This document shows, piece after piece, positions 17,173-25,372 of a DNA stretch of 64,000 nucleotides. The notes under the pieces were generated by a model, which worked only from the letters and a program-made list of their open reading frames with translations, did no database searches and was not told the DNA's origin. Every line of letters begins with the position of its first letter. Position 1 is the first letter of the stretch. Origin of the DNA: Rhodobacteraceae bacterium EL129 (GTDB lineage Bacteria; Pseudomonadota; Alphaproteobacteria; Rhodobacterales; Rhodobacteraceae); contig ONZJ01000002.1 of assembly GCA_900313005.1 (NCBI GenBank), forward strand, positions 355,001 to 419,000, given 5' to 3'. The translations under genes were made by a program, and so were the position numbers.

Positions 17173-17805
17173 TCAGGTAGGTTTGTCTACGGCGCGCATC
17201 AAGGCCGCGACCAATGCGGTTTCCTGACCGATGCCGTAAGCGTCAACATGATCCGCCGCGCGCAGGCGCACATCGTCAGGTTTGTTTTGGTTCAGCTTCC
17301 AAGTGCCCTGGACGTCTTCGATCTGCATGGCGCAGGGTACGATCTGGCGCATCATACGGTCCATCACATCGTGCGTCATCTTGGCGCTGACCCAAGGTGG
17401 CTTGGGCAATAGTCTGGTTTCGAACAGGGCTGATTGACGATCCAAGAGATAATGCAAGCCCTCCACCGGGCGCAAGCTAACGGACCCCACCAGATGGACT
17501 GCAACGTAGTTCCAGGTGGGCACTTGATCTTCCACTCCGTACCAATCAGGCGAGATGTAGGAATGGGCCCCTTGCACCGCCAGCCGCATCTTGAGGTCTC
17601 CCTTGGCCAGCAGCCGCGCGATCGGATTTGACCGCACCAGATGAAATTCGGCCAATGTGCCATCGTCGGACACCAGAAACGGGATGTGGCTTATCAGCGG
17701 CGCGTCATTTTCAGTGCCACACGTCAGCAAGCCAAAACCCTGTTCGCGAGCATACTCCAGCGCGTGGGCCTCGGGGGTTTGGCGATAGATGGGATTTGGA
17801 TGCAT
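17173..17805 (-). CDS. FMN-binding PaiB-like protein
   Basis: A 210-residue protein of the PaiB (FMN-binding negative transcriptional regulator) family, with the split-barrel phrases HPNPIYRQTPEAHALEYARE, AHSYISPDWYGVEDQVPTWNYVAVH and an N-terminal strand set. Bacillus PaiB was described as a repressor, but the fold is a flavin/haem oxidoreductase-like barrel, so an enzymatic role is equally possible. It lies 12 bases downstream of the SDR gene and 28 bases upstream of the GST gene, all one strand. Confidence 0.85.
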   Translation of the reverse strand: MHPNPIYRQTPEAHALEYAREQGFGLLTCGTENDAPLISHIPFLVSDDGTLAEFHLVRSNPIARLLAKGDLKMRLAVQGAHSYISPDWYGVEDQVPTWNYVAVHLVGSVSLRPVEGLHYLLDRQSALFETRLLPKPPWVSAKMTHDVMDRMMRQIVPCAMQIEDVQGTWKLNQNKPDDVRLRAADHVDAYGIGQETALVAALMRAVDKPT

Positions 17806-17817
17806 CGCGTAAACTCC

Positions 17818-18552
17818 CTATCCGCGACCGATGTAGGGCATCTTTGTTGCCATAACGGTCATGAATTGCACGTTGGCCGAGGCAGGCATCTCGGCCATAT
17901 GCTGCACGGACCGTGCCGCATCTTCTACGTCCATCATCGGCATCAAAGGTTGATCAGGATCAGCGGCCTGCGCGCGGGTGTTCAATTCTTGCACCAACTC
18001 GGATTTTGCGTTGCCGATGTCGATTTGGCCGCAGGCGATGTCAAAAGCGCGCCCGTCCAGCGACAGGCTGCGGGTCATGCCTGTGATCGCGTGTTTGGAG
18101 GTGGTGTAGCAGATGGAGCCAGGTCTGGGATTATGCGCCGAGAGCGATCCGTTGTTGATGATCCGCCCTCCTTGGGGCGATTGCTTGCGCATCTGAGCAA
18201 AGGCCAGCTGCGCTGCAATGAACATGCCCCGGACGTTGACATTGATGACTTGCTCAAACCCACCCAGCGGTATTTCGTCGATTGGGCCTGCGGGGCCAAA
18301 CATGCCCGCATTGTTGAACAGAACATCGAGGCGCCCTGTTTGACCTGCAAAGCTCTCAAATACGTCTTTCATCGCCGTAGCATCGGTGACGTCACAGGGC
18401 AGCGCTGTTGCGTTCGGATATGTGGCGGCCAAGGCCTCTAATTTGTCTTTGCGCCGGGCAATCAGACCGACCTGCCAGCCTGCAGCTAGAAAATGTTCGG
18501 CTGTGGCATAACCAATTCCGGAACTTGCCCCGGTGATCAGGATCGTCTTCAT
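17818..18552 (-). CDS. SDR-family oxidoreductase
   Basis: A 244-residue classical short-chain dehydrogenase. N-terminal TGASSGIGYATAEHF (cofactor binding), NNAG, then the catalytic Ser in NGSLSAHN and YxxxK as YTTSKHA. RRKDK after strand 2 suggests NADP(H). The ATG at 18552 overlaps the helicase stop (ATGA); a longer frame to 18780 is only a shadow of the helicase. Substrate unknown. Confidence 0.88.
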   Translation of the reverse strand: MKTILITGASSGIGYATAEHFLAAGWQVGLIARRKDKLEALAATYPNATALPCDVTDATAMKDVFESFAGQTGRLDVLFNNAGMFGPAGPIDEIPLGGFEQVINVNVRGMFIAAQLAFAQMRKQSPQGGRIINNGSLSAHNPRPGSICYTTSKHAITGMTRSLSLDGRAFDIACGQIDIGNAKSELVQELNTRAQAADPDQPLMPMMDVEDAARSVQHMAEMPASANVQFMTVMATKMPYIGRG

Positions 18553-20075
18553 GTCTCTTCGACCTCCAATGTCAGCGGAGCGGGTGCGGCACGCAAATCG
18601 TCCACCCGCAGTCCACTGGTGGGCTTGGCCAAGCGGTTTCGCACCACCCAATGCAGACGCTCTTCGGCGCGGGTGATGGCCACATAGGCCAGCCGTTTCC
18701 ACAAGGGCTGGCCCGCTTCCGAGCGGCCCATGCGGGCGGCGGCATATATGTCGGGAGCAAAGACCTGAACGTCTTTCCATTGACTGCCCTGGGCCTTGTG
18801 GATGGTGACGGCGGCCCCATGAAGAAATGTGGCCCCCATGCGGGCGGCGAAAGGGATGAAGGGTTCTTCTTCGTCTGGCTTTTCGATCTTCACGATCGAG
18901 GCTGCAGATACCTGTGGATCCTCTGCTCCCATCACATGCAACCGCGAAAATCCGGGTTTGCGGCCATGTCCCAGATAAATGACCTGCGCGCCCTTGATCA
19001 ATCCACGTGCTTCAAGGTCCAGACGTTTCTTGCGATGCTTGAGCGGCAGCTCGATCCCGTCGCAAATCAGCGGCTCACCTTCCAGCAGTTCGGTTTCGGG
19101 CGCGCCATGTACGGCACGAAAGGCGTTGATCAAGCGGATGCGCGTGGCGTTGCGCCAGACCAAAACGGGGCTGCGGGCCATCAGATCGACCTCGACCCGT
19201 TGCGCCCATTGCACGCGGTCATCGCGGCTGGCGGCCTCCTCGATCATCTTCTCAAACCGATAGAAATCAACCTCGGGGTCGGCCAAGGCGTGGGCCAGAT
19301 CGAGGATCGGGTTGTCGGCGTCTTGACGGTGCACGCGGTCTAGCGTCAGGATTTGCGGGGCGGGCAGGGATTCAAACACCATCGCGCCTGATTGATTGAC
19401 GGGCGCCAACTGGGCGGGATCGCCAAACAGCAGCAAGGTGGGGAAAATCTCGGTTAGGTCCTGAAACTGCTTTTCATCCAGCATCGACGCTTCATCGACA
19501 AAGCCGACGTCAAGCGGCTCCTCACGACGTTTCCAGCCGATGATGAAATCAGATCCACGCAGACCTGCGGTGGCCAAAGCACCGGGGATGGATTTGTTGG
19601 TTTGGTAAAAGGCAAATGCTCGGTCGAGCGCGACATCCGTCAGCCCTTCGATCTCGGGCCTTTCACCCTGACCTGCCAGCCACTCAGCGATACGCTCATA
19701 CTCCGGGTCATAGACCGGGGTGTAGAGGATGCGGTGAATGGTGGTTGCAGGCACACCGCGCGTGCGTAGCACGCTGGCGGCCTTGTTGGTGGGGGCCAGA
19801 ATGGCCAATGTGCGGCGGTCCTTGCGCCGCTTGCCTTCCCAATCGCCGGAAACGACATCGACGCCTGCGTCCTCCAGCGCCCTGTAGAGCGCGGCCAGCA
19901 ACAAGGTTTTGCCCGATCCGGCCTTGCCCACAACGGCCATCACGCTGTCTTTGCCATCGCGTGGCGGCGTCAGCAGACTGTCGTTCAGATCAATGCCCGC
20001 GTGACGCAGCATTTCTGCGATGCGGTCGTGGGCGTCGGCCTGATCATGGCTGAAAGTGATGGCATTCTCTGACAT
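18549..20075 (-). CDS. RecD-like ATP-dependent DNA helicase
   Basis: A 508-residue superfamily 1 helicase. Walker A is GKAGSGKT (about residues 50-57), then APTNKAASVL, Walker B-like VGFVDEASML, motif III LLFGDPAQLAPV, and the C-terminal TIHKAQGSQW and YVAITRAEERL motifs of the UvrD_C_2 domain. It resembles the stand-alone RecD/Pif1-like helicases common in Rhodobacterales rather than the RecD subunit of RecBCD. It is 46 bases downstream of luxI and translationally coupled to the SDR gene. Confidence 0.88.
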   Translation of the reverse strand: MSENAITFSHDQADAHDRIAEMLRHAGIDLNDSLLTPPRDGKDSVMAVVGKAGSGKTLLLAALYRALEDAGVDVVSGDWEGKRRKDRRTLAILAPTNKAASVLRTRGVPATTIHRILYTPVYDPEYERIAEWLAGQGERPEIEGLTDVALDRAFAFYQTNKSIPGALATAGLRGSDFIIGWKRREEPLDVGFVDEASMLDEKQFQDLTEIFPTLLLFGDPAQLAPVNQSGAMVFESLPAPQILTLDRVHRQDADNPILDLAHALADPEVDFYRFEKMIEEAASRDDRVQWAQRVEVDLMARSPVLVWRNATRIRLINAFRAVHGAPETELLEGEPLICDGIELPLKHRKKRLDLEARGLIKGAQVIYLGHGRKPGFSRLHVMGAEDPQVSAASIVKIEKPDEEEPFIPFAARMGATFLHGAAVTIHKAQGSQWKDVQVFAPDIYAAARMGRSEAGQPLWKRLAYVAITRAEERLHWVVRNRLAKPTSGLRVDDLRAAPAPLTLEVEET

Positions 20076-20121
20076 GGCCCGACCCTAGACGGGTGCCCCG
20101 GGCTGTGCCAGTCCAAAGCGG

Positions 20122-20769
20122 TCAGCTGGCGCGTGTTTTGACCGCTTCATCGCGGCGTTTCTTGTCACCTAGGCTGCGCTCGAACCACAGTTGTGAAATC
20201 TCTGGCGACAAACGCGCCCGGCGCGAAATGCGCGCGCGCGCCTGATCCGTGAAACACCACAGACCGAGGCTGATTTTTTCCCGGCCTTCGCCTTCAGACC
20301 CCAGGATGCGCGGTTCAGATCCTATGGCGCGGTAGATGCGTTCCATCCGGGCGTCAAAGACGCCCAGGTAATGTTCGATGCCGTAGTTCCGCATGACCTC
20401 ACCTCCGGCGAGCATCAGGGCCGCGGCGACGCGGGGCTCTGCATTGCGGGTCAGGCAGAACCGGGTGCACTCCCAAATTTGCGGGCTGATAATCGGGGTG
20501 GGTCCGATCAGATGGGCAAAGTGATCCCGCACCATGGTGGGACCATCAGTCGGCAACAGACGCATGGAGCCGCCGTGCAATCCGTTCTGGTTTTCCCAAA
20601 TCACATACAGCGGATCGAGGGCATCGTATTCATCGCGCTCAAATCCGTACTCATCCACATGGACATCCCACCCCTGGCGGGTTTTGAACTGATCGGCACG
20701 ATCGCGAAACATGGACTCGCGCAGTTTTGGAAAGGCGTGCATATCTCTCGCGTAAATGTATCGCAGCAT
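20122..20769 (-). CDS. luxI: Acyl-homoserine-lactone synthase (LuxI family)
   Basis: A 215-residue LuxI-type enzyme. All ten invariant-type residues are at the right spacing: R24, F28, W34, D46, D49, R70, F84, E100 and R103, in strings such as FKTRQGWDV, GGSMRLLPTD and WECTRFCL. It makes N-acyl-homoserine lactones from S-adenosylmethionine and acyl-ACP. No luxR gene is found anywhere in the window, so it is a solo synthase here. It lies 162 bases downstream of trmD; the gap contains palindromes that could be a regulator site. Likely chain length cannot be read. Confidence 0.93.
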   Translation of the reverse strand: MLRYIYARDMHAFPKLRESMFRDRADQFKTRQGWDVHVDEYGFERDEYDALDPLYVIWENQNGLHGGSMRLLPTDGPTMVRDHFAHLIGPTPIISPQIWECTRFCLTRNAEPRVAAALMLAGGEVMRNYGIEHYLGVFDARMERIYRAIGSEPRILGSEGEGREKISLGLWCFTDQARARISRRARLSPEISQLWFERSLGDKKRRDEAVKTRAS

Positions 20770-20867
20770 TGTCCTTGTGTCCCTCTGACTGTTACGTCTG
20801 AGGTCAAGGGGTACGGAGTTCTGGTTAACGAGAGTTTAGGAGGGCGTCCCTGATTTTACAGCTTAAT

Positions 20868-20888
20868 CGTTTGTAAATAAACGTTTAT
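20868..20888. promoter_or_regulatory. Overlapping palindromes upstream of luxI
   Basis: CGTTT-gtaaat-AAACG (20868-20883) overlaps a perfect 12-bp palindrome ATAAACGTTTAT (20877-20888) in an AT-rich patch within the trmD-luxI gap, about 100 bases upstream of the luxI start. It is a plausible operator for a LuxR-type or other dimeric regulator. It does not clearly match the Vibrio lux box. Confidence 0.35.
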
Positions 20889-20931
20889 AAATGGAACTGC
20901 AAAGATAACGCACCGTGCGGTCTGGCCAAGG

Positions 20932-21726
20932 TTATTCCGGGTCATCCTGATCTGACAGCAGATCGGGGCGGCGTTGTCGGGTCAGATCCTGAGATTGCGC
21001 CTTGCGCCAGTTTTCAATCTCGCCGTGGTGACCTGATTGCAAGACTGCAGGGATGCTCAGACCATTCCACTCAGCAGGCCGGGTGTATTGTGGATGCTCC
21101 AGCAACCCGTCTGAGAAGCTTTCGTCTTCGGCCGAGGCCTCATTTCCCAAAACACCGGGACGCAGGCGCACGGCGGCGTCGATCATGGCTTGTGCGGCGA
21201 TCTCTCCTCCGGTCAGGACAAAATCGCCCAGTGACACCTCTTGAATCGCGTAGTGATCAATCACCCGCTGATCGAGCCCTTCAAAGCGTCCGCAGATCAA
21301 TGTGACACCGGGCCCTTGGGCCCAGTCGCGGGCCATGGCTTGATCAAAGCGTTTCCCGCGCGGGCTGAGATAGACCAGCGGTGCCCCTTCCGGGGCACTG
21401 CGCAGCGTGTGGTCAATCGCGCGGCCCATGACATCCGCGCGCAGCACCATGCCCGCGCCGCCACCAGCGGGCGTGTCATCGACATTGCGATGTTTGCCAT
21501 TGCCAAAGGGGCGCAAATCCACCGCCTTCAATTGCCACGCGCCCTCTTTGAGCGCCTTGCCGGTCAGGCTTTCGCCCAACACCCCGGGGAAGGCGTCGGG
21601 GAAGAGGGTGATGATCTGCGCCAGCCAAACACCCGAAAGACGCGGGTTTTGCTCCATCAGATCACGCGGTTGAAGCGAGGCTGTGATGGATTTACGACCA
21701 TGGGACCTGGAGGGCGTGTCTGACAT
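20932..21726 (-). CDS. trmD: tRNA (guanine-37-N1)-methyltransferase
   Basis: A 264-residue TrmD with the SPOUT-knot region: VYLSPRGKRFDQ, CGRFEGLDQRVIDHY and LGDFVLTGGEIAAQAMIDA. About 30 extra residues precede the usual start (the conserved core begins at WLAQIITLFPDAFPG); an in-frame start near residue 24 (MEQN) would give a more typical length. It methylates G37 of tRNAs that read CNN codons and prevents frameshifting. It is in the ffh-rpsP-rimM-trmD string, but the rplS gene that usually follows is absent. Confidence 0.93.
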   Translation of the reverse strand: MSDTPSRSHGRKSITASLQPRDLMEQNPRLSGVWLAQIITLFPDAFPGVLGESLTGKALKEGAWQLKAVDLRPFGNGKHRNVDDTPAGGGAGMVLRADVMGRAIDHTLRSAPEGAPLVYLSPRGKRFDQAMARDWAQGPGVTLICGRFEGLDQRVIDHYAIQEVSLGDFVLTGGEIAAQAMIDAAVRLRPGVLGNEASAEDESFSDGLLEHPQYTRPAEWNGLSIPAVLQSGHHGEIENWRKAQSQDLTRQRRPDLLSDQDDPE

Positions 21727-21804
21727 GAACGCTTCCTTTCTCTCGTGCTCTTTGGCGGAGGGGCGGGGGGATCGTCAAGGGTATGCGTTGAATGCAGGCG
21801 GGTT

Positions 21805-22587
21805 TCAGTCCGCTTTGCGCATGCGCCGGATCAGTCTTCGCTTGGCCTCGATCAGGGCGTCATCGTCGAGATCCGACCGATTGAGAGCCAGTAATTCTTC
21901 GGCCGCCCCCTCAGGTTGCACATTATGCGCGGGCAAAGGGTCAAGTCCTTCTCGGGATACTTTCAACAAATCAAGCGCCACCCCAAGGGGGCCAAGCGGA
22001 TCGGATCCCGACGCCTCGATCGGTGTGCTCAGCACCTTTGCCCTATGCCCCAGCCTATGTGTGACTGCGTTCACAATCTCGGGCAGGCGTGCGGCATGTT
22101 GAAGTTTGACGCGGTAGGTCTCGAACTCTTCTGTAAGGCGCAGGGCACGCAGGTTTTGCCAGTACACGCTTTGCTGCCAGTCGCGCGCCGTGCGGGTTGT
22201 GAACCAGACCGTGATATCGGCCCGTTCGCCAAAATGGCTGCGCAACACGGCACAGGCCACATTCATCAACGGACCTGCGGCGTCGTACCCTGCAACCCCC
22301 CGGCGACCGGGTAGGATCCCGCTGAGATCTTCCGCACTGATCAGAACAGGGCGCGTATCGGATGTGTCGAGCGGCCTGATCGCGGCCGTGAAACACTCTG
22401 CAAATTCACCTAGGCTGGACGCTTGTTGCCGGGCGGAAAACGTGCGTGCGGCTTGTGTCGCGTCGAGGATATCGGCGGTGAGCAGCAAACGCAGCTGCGG
22501 TTCAAGCTGATCCATCCGGGCCACAGCTCCGCGTTGCAGGCTGGAGGTGCCTGTCTTGTGAAAGCCGGGATGAAGCAGGATGCGCAA
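21805..22587 (-). CDS. Sulfotransferase-like protein
   Basis: A 260-residue protein whose N terminus, LLHPGFHKTGTSSLQRG, resembles the 5'-phosphosulfate-binding loop of PAPS-dependent sulfotransferases (HxGxGTSxL). A conserved strand-helix follows (RPVLISAEDLSGILPG, as in the PSB/3'PB region, and ITVWFTTRTARDWQQSVYW). It could sulfate a surface glycan or small molecule. It sits between rimM and trmD, where a non-translation gene is unexpected. Family by pattern only; moderate certainty. Confidence 0.6.
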   Translation of the reverse strand: MRILLHPGFHKTGTSSLQRGAVARMDQLEPQLRLLLTADILDATQAARTFSARQQASSLGEFAECFTAAIRPLDTSDTRPVLISAEDLSGILPGRRGVAGYDAAGPLMNVACAVLRSHFGERADITVWFTTRTARDWQQSVYWQNLRALRLTEEFETYRVKLQHAARLPEIVNAVTHRLGHRAKVLSTPIEASGSDPLGPLGVALDLLKVSREGLDPLPAHNVQPEGAAEELLALNRSDLDDDALIEAKRRLIRRMRKAD

Positions 22588-22678
22588 AGCGTCGCTCTTT
22601 ATGCCTGAACGGTGAGGTTGGATTGGATGACAGCGATATGCGCGTGTGTGTCTGGCGCGTCAAGCACCTCGGGGAAAG

Positions 22679-23188
22679 TTACTCGGGCAAAAGCCCGTCG
22701 GGTGGGTCGGCCACAATCCGGCCTGAGGTCAGATCTACAGTTGGCACCGCTTCCAAAGTGAAAGGCAGCAGGACCGTATCTTTCAGATGTGGACCCTGGA
22801 TTTCCAGCAGATCGGATGCCCCGTGGTTCAGCACATCCTTGACTCGCCCCAGAAGAGTGCCGCCGGTGTCGTAGACTTCAAGCCCGATCAGATCGGTGTG
22901 GTAATACTCGTCATCTGGCAGCTTGGGCAGTTGGGCCCGATCCGCATAAAGCCGGACTCCACGCAATGCATCGGCTTGTTCTTTGGTCTGCACGCCGGTC
23001 AGTCGTGCGGACATTCCGTTCTTGATTTGGCCCGTGATCTCAACATCGAAAGAGCGCGCACCGTCTTCGGTGGTCAGCGCGCCGTAAGCTGCGATATCTT
23101 CTGGATGGGCGGTGAAGGATTTAATCCGAACATCGCCATGCACCCCGAAAGCCCCTGCAATGGCACCGACACAGATCATGTTATCCAA
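22679..23188 (-). CDS. rimM: 16S rRNA maturation factor RimM
   Basis: A 169-residue protein with RimM_N ([27 protein letters not shown]) and the PRC-like C-terminal barrel ([36 protein letters not shown]). RimM binds S19 and assists 30S head assembly. Start choice: TTG at 23188 has a GGAGG six bases upstream and gives [10 protein letters not shown], equal in length to homologues; the ATG at 23179 is the alternative. The TTG start overlaps the small upstream gene by 8 bases. The longer frame to 23308 is not supported. Confidence 0.92.
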   Translation of the reverse strand: MDNMICVGAIAGAFGVHGDVRIKSFTAHPEDIAAYGALTTEDGARSFDVEITGQIKNGMSARLTGVQTKEQADALRGVRLYADRAQLPKLPDDEYYHTDLIGLEVYDTGGTLLGRVKDVLNHGASDLLEIQGPHLKDTVLLPFTLEAVPTVDLTSGRIVADPPDGLLPE

Positions 23189-23342
23189 TGGTTGCCTCCA
23201 CAGCACAGATGTTGTCGCGCGTCCATGTTCCGCCTGCAGCGTCGCACAGGTCTTGCGCGTTTGAGCGTTCATAGAACACGCCCGCCACAAAGGCGACACC
23301 GCACACAAGGATCAGGCGGATGGGTCTCAGCAACAGGCTCAT
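23181..23342 (-). CDS. 53-residue single-pass membrane/periplasmic protein
   Basis: ATG at 23342 overlaps the bluB stop (ATGA) and the frame ends TAA at 23181, inside the rimM start region. The peptide has a positively charged start, one hydrophobic helix ([21 protein letters not shown]), then a short polar tail with the two cysteines of [11 protein letters not shown] and DNICAVEAT, which could form a disulfide outside the cytoplasm. It is too short for most gene-callers. Coding nature is supported by tight coupling to both neighbours and normal codon composition. Function unknown. Confidence 0.65.
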   Translation of the reverse strand: MSLLLRPIRLILVCGVAFVAGVFYERSNAQDLCDAAGGTWTRDNICAVEATIG

Positions 23343-23971
23343 CGGATCTCCACGGGCAAAGCGCCGCGCCGGTCTTCCCAGCCGGCCTTTTCAAGTTCTG
23401 GAGTGTCACTGTCCGTTTCAGGCCAGCCCACACAGAGATAGGCCACCAGACGCCAATCGTCCGGGACCGAAAGGTCGCGGTTCAACTGGTCCGGATCAAG
23501 AATAGAGACCCAGCCTACACCCAGTCCGTGGCTGCGTGCGACCAGCCAGAATTGCGTGATCGCAGCCACCACGGAATAGCGGCGCATTTCGGGCATGGTG
23601 CCTGCGCCCAATCCGGCGCCCTTGTCGGTGGATTCGTCACAAAAGATCGCTAATTGCACCGGTGCTTCCTGCATGCCGGACAGCTTGAGCTGGCTGTAGA
23701 GAGCCGCCTTTTCGCCCTCATAACCCGCCAGAGCTGTGGCATTGGCGGCTTTGAAATTCTCCAAGGCCGCCGCCCGTGCGCTATCGCTGGCCAACCGCAG
23801 CACACGCCACGGCTCGCTCAGCCCCACGGAGGGGGCCAGAAGAAAACTGTCGAGACAGCTTTGCAACAGCGCCTCGTCCACCGGGTCTGTGCGAAAGCGG
23901 CGCACATCGCGCCGCCAACGCATCAGATCCAGAAGGCCAGACTGAAGGTCGGAGTTAAACTGCGTCATCAT
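23339..23971 (-). CDS. bluB: 5,6-dimethylbenzimidazole synthase BluB
   Basis: A 210-residue nitroreductase-fold protein with BluB hallmarks: RWRRDVRRFRTDPVDEALL at the N terminus, LLAPSVGLSEPWRVLRL and GVGWVSILDPDQLNRDL. BluB cleaves FMNH2 with oxygen to make DMB, the lower ligand of cobalamin. Two ATGs (23971 and 23968) are possible. The gene is wedged between rpsP (14 bases) and the small membrane gene, away from other B12 genes. No cobalamin riboswitch was recognised. Confidence 0.88.
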   Translation of the reverse strand: MMTQFNSDLQSGLLDLMRWRRDVRRFRTDPVDEALLQSCLDSFLLAPSVGLSEPWRVLRLASDSARAAALENFKAANATALAGYEGEKAALYSQLKLSGMQEAPVQLAIFCDESTDKGAGLGAGTMPEMRRYSVVAAITQFWLVARSHGLGVGWVSILDPDQLNRDLSVPDDWRLVAYLCVGWPETDSDTPELEKAGWEDRRGALPVEIR

Positions 23972-23985
23972 GTAAGATGCGCAGA

Positions 23986-24447
23986 TTACTTGTCCGCTTC
24001 TTCTTCTGCAGGTGCGTCTTCCGCTGGAGCCTCTTCAGCCACCGCTTCTTCTACGACGTCTTCTGCGGGTGCTTCTTCTTCCGCAGGGGCAGCGGCGGCT
24101 TCGGCAGCAGCAGCGGCTTTGGCGGCCTTTTCTTCGATCCGCTCTTTGGCTTTGGTACCAGGCTCACCCTTGTTGGGGTTGTTGCGCTCTTTCTTTTCGA
24201 TCGTGCCGGCTGCTTCCAGGAAACGGCTGATGCGGTCGGTTGGCTGCGCGCCCTGGTCGAGCCAGTACTGAACACGTTCCATGTTCATTTTCACGCGCTC
24301 TTCGCTGTCTTTGGGCAGCAGTGGGTTATAGGTGCCCAGCTTTTCGATGAAACGGCCATCGCGTGGCATGCGGCTGTCGGAAGCCACGATGCGGTAGAAG
24401 GGACGTTTCTTTGAGCCGCCGCGTGCGAGACGAATTTTCATAGCCAT
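23986..24447 (-). CDS. rpsP: 30S ribosomal protein S16 with long acidic tail
   Basis: The first 85 residues are ordinary S16: [39 protein letters not shown] and [13 protein letters not shown]. The remaining about 65 residues are a low-complexity Ala/Glu tail ([19 protein letters not shown] and similar), giving 153 residues against roughly 80-90 in E. coli; acidic tails on S16 are known in alphaproteobacteria. ATG at 24447 has GGAG seven to eight bases upstream. Part of the ffh-rpsP-rimM-trmD arrangement. Confidence 0.94.
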   Translation of the reverse strand: MAMKIRLARGGSKKRPFYRIVASDSRMPRDGRFIEKLGTYNPLLPKDSEERVKMNMERVQYWLDQGAQPTDRISRFLEAAGTIEKKERNNPNKGEPGTKAKERIEEKAAKAAAAAEAAAAPAEEEAPAEDVVEEAVAEEAPAEDAPAEEEADK

Positions 24448-24495
24448 TTGGTGTTCTCCTTTAGAATGGCAGGGTCGGTGGGATCTGATCCCAAC

Positions 24496-24792
24496 CTACG
24501 ATTGGTGTTTCTTATGGTGTTGGATGACTTCGCCAATGATGAAATTCAGGAAGTTCTTGGCAAATTCGGGGTCGAGATCGGCCTCAAGCGCCATGCGCTG
24601 AAGCCGCTCGATCTGCTGGCTTTCGCGCAGCGGATCGGAGGGCGGGAGGTCGTGCTCAGCTTTCAGCTGACCCACGGCCTGGGTGTGTTTAAAGCGTTCG
24701 GCCAGCGTATAGACCAAAACGGCATCCAGCCGGTCGATGCTGGTGCGATGCTCTTTGAGCAGTTCAGCGGCGCGGTTTGCGGCGTCAGACAT
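24496..24792 (-). CDS. Chorismate mutase (AroQ type)
   Basis: A 98-residue all-helical chorismate mutase: RTSIDRLDAVLVYTLAERFKHTQAVGQLKAEHDLPPSDPLRESQQIERL. The basic and acidic active-site pattern of AroQ domains (RxxIDxxD, K in GxLK, ExQ) is present. It converts chorismate to prephenate for Phe/Tyr synthesis. The start at 24792 overlaps the last GNAT gene by 8 bases; the longer frame to 25005 is a shadow. Its place in the ffh-rpsP string is usual for Rhodobacterales. Confidence 0.9.
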   Translation of the reverse strand: MSDAANRAAELLKEHRTSIDRLDAVLVYTLAERFKHTQAVGQLKAEHDLPPSDPLRESQQIERLQRMALEADLDPEFAKNFLNFIIGEVIQHHKKHQS

Positions 24793-25372
24793 CGGGCGTT
24801 CCTTTCGGTGCGGGGTGACGGTAGACCAGCGAGGGTTGGTCATCGTCCGGGTAAATGACGGTGCCAGACTTGATGGCTCCCAACCGTTCGGCCAGCGCAA
24901 CGGACCGCGTGTTGGTCGCGAAGACATAGCTGACAAGGCTAGGCAGTTGCAGTGTGTCAAAGGCATAGTCGCGCACGGCAATGGCGGCCTCACTGGCGTA
25001 TCCATGGCCTTCCGAGCCTTCCGCGATCAGATAACCCAGCTCTGGTTCTTCATCTCCGGGTTCTGCACCAATCAAGACAAAGCCGATGGCGCGGTCTTCA
25101 CCCGTCAATGTGATCGTCCAGCCACCATGGCCTTGCAACATCCAACACGACGCGAGCGAGGCAAAGTCATACCAGGCCTCTTCACGGGTCATAGGACCGC
25201 CGATGCCTTCCCCACGAGGGCCACAGGCGATCTCGGCATAAACCGCGTAGTCATCGGCACGGGGCGCACGTAAGGTCAGGCGCTTTGTGTGCAAGACGGG
25301 TACGAGCGCGGCAAAGCTTGCCGCGGTTTGACCGGGCACGCCGATGGGCAGAGTCTCGCAATACATGCTCAT
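24785..25372 (-). CDS. GNAT acetyltransferase, array member 5 (RimJ/RimL type)
   Basis: A 195-residue GNAT protein. The array signature RLTLRAPRADD, GHGYASEAAIAVRDYAFDTL and NTRSVALAERLGA is clear; GHGYAS is the acetyl-CoA pyrophosphate loop. It is last in the five-gene array and carries about 20 extra N-terminal residues before the shared core. ATG at 25372 overlaps the preceding gene by ATGA. Targets unknown. Confidence 0.83.
   Translation of the reverse strand: MSMYCETLPIGVPGQTAASFAALVPVLHTKRLTLRAPRADDYAVYAEIACGPRGEGIGGPMTREEAWYDFASLASCWMLQGHGGWTITLTGEDRAIGFVLIGAEPGDEEPELGYLIAEGSEGHGYASEAAIAVRDYAFDTLQLPSLVSYVFATNTRSVALAERLGAIKSGTVIYPDDDQPSLVYRHPAPKGTPDV

Noticed and set aside
17641..18441. 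266-codon plus frame opposite the PaiB and SDR genes
   Set aside because: Crosses the boundary of two genes on the other strand and contains no recognisable motif.
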